Assembly (NCBI GenBank): GCA_031276105.1
Contig: JAISNS010000005.1
Location: 1 to 6,834 of the forward strand
Length of the DNA: 6,834 nt
Direction: 5' to 3'
Origin: Dysgonamonadaceae bacterium
GTDB taxonomy: Bacteria; Bacteroidota; Bacteroidia; Bacteroidales; Azobacteroidaceae
The notes under the pieces were generated by a model. It ran no database searches and had not been told where the DNA came from. It saw only the letters and a list, made by a program, of their open reading frames with translations. Each line of letters starts with the position of its first letter. Within the stretch, counting starts at the first letter, position 1. Shown piece by piece: positions 6,486 through 6,834 of the stretch. The position numbers and the translations under genes are program-made.

Positions 6486-6555
6486 GATAAGACGGCAAGA
6501 CAGTCTAATTGTCTTTGTTATCTATTCTATCTTCTTATATCTCATAATTCATAAC

Positions 6556-6834
6556 TCATAATTCCAACACGTAAACGCCTTTTCCTGAAACCGTAATCTC
6601 TTTTTTCAAAGAAACCGTTTTGCCTGAAACAACGTCTTTTCCTTCGGAAGATGTACCGATTATTTCAGCGTATTGCTGCGGGTGCAAGATTTGTTCCTTT
6701 TCCGACCCGTTTACGATGACTATTACTTTCGAATCGCCGGCTATTCGTGCATAAACATAACATTCGGAATCGTAACCGGGCGCATAATGAAGCAGTTTGC
6801 CTTCCGCAACGGCTTTGTTGGTTTTTCGCCATTG
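6556..6834 (-). CDS. GH13 alpha-amylase/neopullulanase-like enzyme, C-terminal end (partial)
   Basis: The last 92 codons of a gene whose start lies beyond the right edge, ending in TGA at 6556-6558. The peptide begins QWRKTNKAVAEGKLLHYAP, continues with CYVYARIAGDSKVIVIVNGS and EGKDVVSGKTVSLKKEITVS, and ends GKGVYVLEL. This pattern (a WRK..N.a...GKL.hyaP segment, a strand pair VYVYAR/VIVIVNG, GKDVVSGK, then a closing V.VLEL strand) matches the small C-terminal beta domain of Bacteroidetes family GH13 enzymes of the cyclomaltodextrinase/neopullulanase type, which hydrolyse alpha-glucans such as starch or maltodextrins. The catalytic barrel is outside the window, so activity and family member cannot be checked. 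The gene converges with the FISUMP gene, and its stop lies in an AT-rich repeat-like stretch. Confidence 0.75.
   Translation of the reverse strand, partial: QWRKTNKAVAEGKLLHYAPGYDSECYVYARIAGDSKVIVIVNGSEKEQILHPQQYAEIIGTSSEGKDVVSGKTVSLKKEITVSGKGVYVLEL

Noticed and set aside
6497..6515. Terminator of the GH13 gene on the minus strand
   Set aside because: The stem AAGACA/TGTCTT is only 6 bp and is followed by no T-run in that direction.

Overview
The window looks like chromosomal DNA from a member of the Bacteroidota, most likely order Bacteroidales. The evidence is a lipoprotein with a C-terminal TlpA-type thioredoxin domain, a DEAD-box helicase whose N-terminus (MKTFEELG...MPVQEEVIPYLLG) resembles Bacteroidales orthologues, a secreted protein with a FISUMP (Fibrobacter succinogenes major paralogous) domain, AT-rich gene leaders without clear Shine-Dalgarno sequences, and promoter boxes of the Bacteroidetes TAnnTTTG type. 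Species cannot be named from this window.

Layout. Positions 13-1929 (minus) encode a thiol-disulfide oxidoreductase-like lipoprotein. Positions 2005-3729 (minus) encode a DeaD/CsdA-like RNA helicase that starts with TTG; it lies 75 nt upstream of the lipoprotein gene on the same strand, so the two may be co-transcribed from a TACCTTTG promoter at 3754-3761. Positions 4732-6405 (plus) encode a secreted multidomain protein (signal peptide, PKD-like domain, C-terminal FISUMP domain), followed by a terminator-like hairpin. Positions 6556-6834 (minus) are the 3' end of a gene entering from the right edge, which reads as the C-terminal beta domain of a GH13 alpha-amylase/neopullulanase-type enzyme.

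The unusual part is the 1-kb interval 3730-4731, which holds no convincing protein gene but is dense in ordered repeats. From left to right: the helicase promoter; an imperfect hairpin; a REP-like palindrome; a consensus plus-strand promoter (TTTG-N20-TACATTTG); a perfect 25-bp palindrome; a (CA)29 tract followed by a GC-rich alternating purine-pyrimidine run; a strong terminator-like hairpin with seven Ts; ten 14-bp palindromes CGGGTATGTACCCG at an exact 21-bp pitch with 7-nt variable spacers, led by a degenerate unit whose palindrome is kept by compensating changes; a perfect 14-bp-arm hairpin; and three more REP-like palindromes. The outer REP-like elements form a perfect 30-bp inverted repeat bounding a 764-bp block.

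The genes do not make up one pathway: envelope redox or folding, RNA remodelling, surface binding and polysaccharide use are all represented. The best candidates for something new are the 21-bp palindrome array with its flanking elements, and the possibility that the FISUMP C-terminus is a hypervariable region of the kind written by diversity-generating retroelements. No reverse transcriptase or template repeat was found in the window, so the second idea remains a hypothesis.
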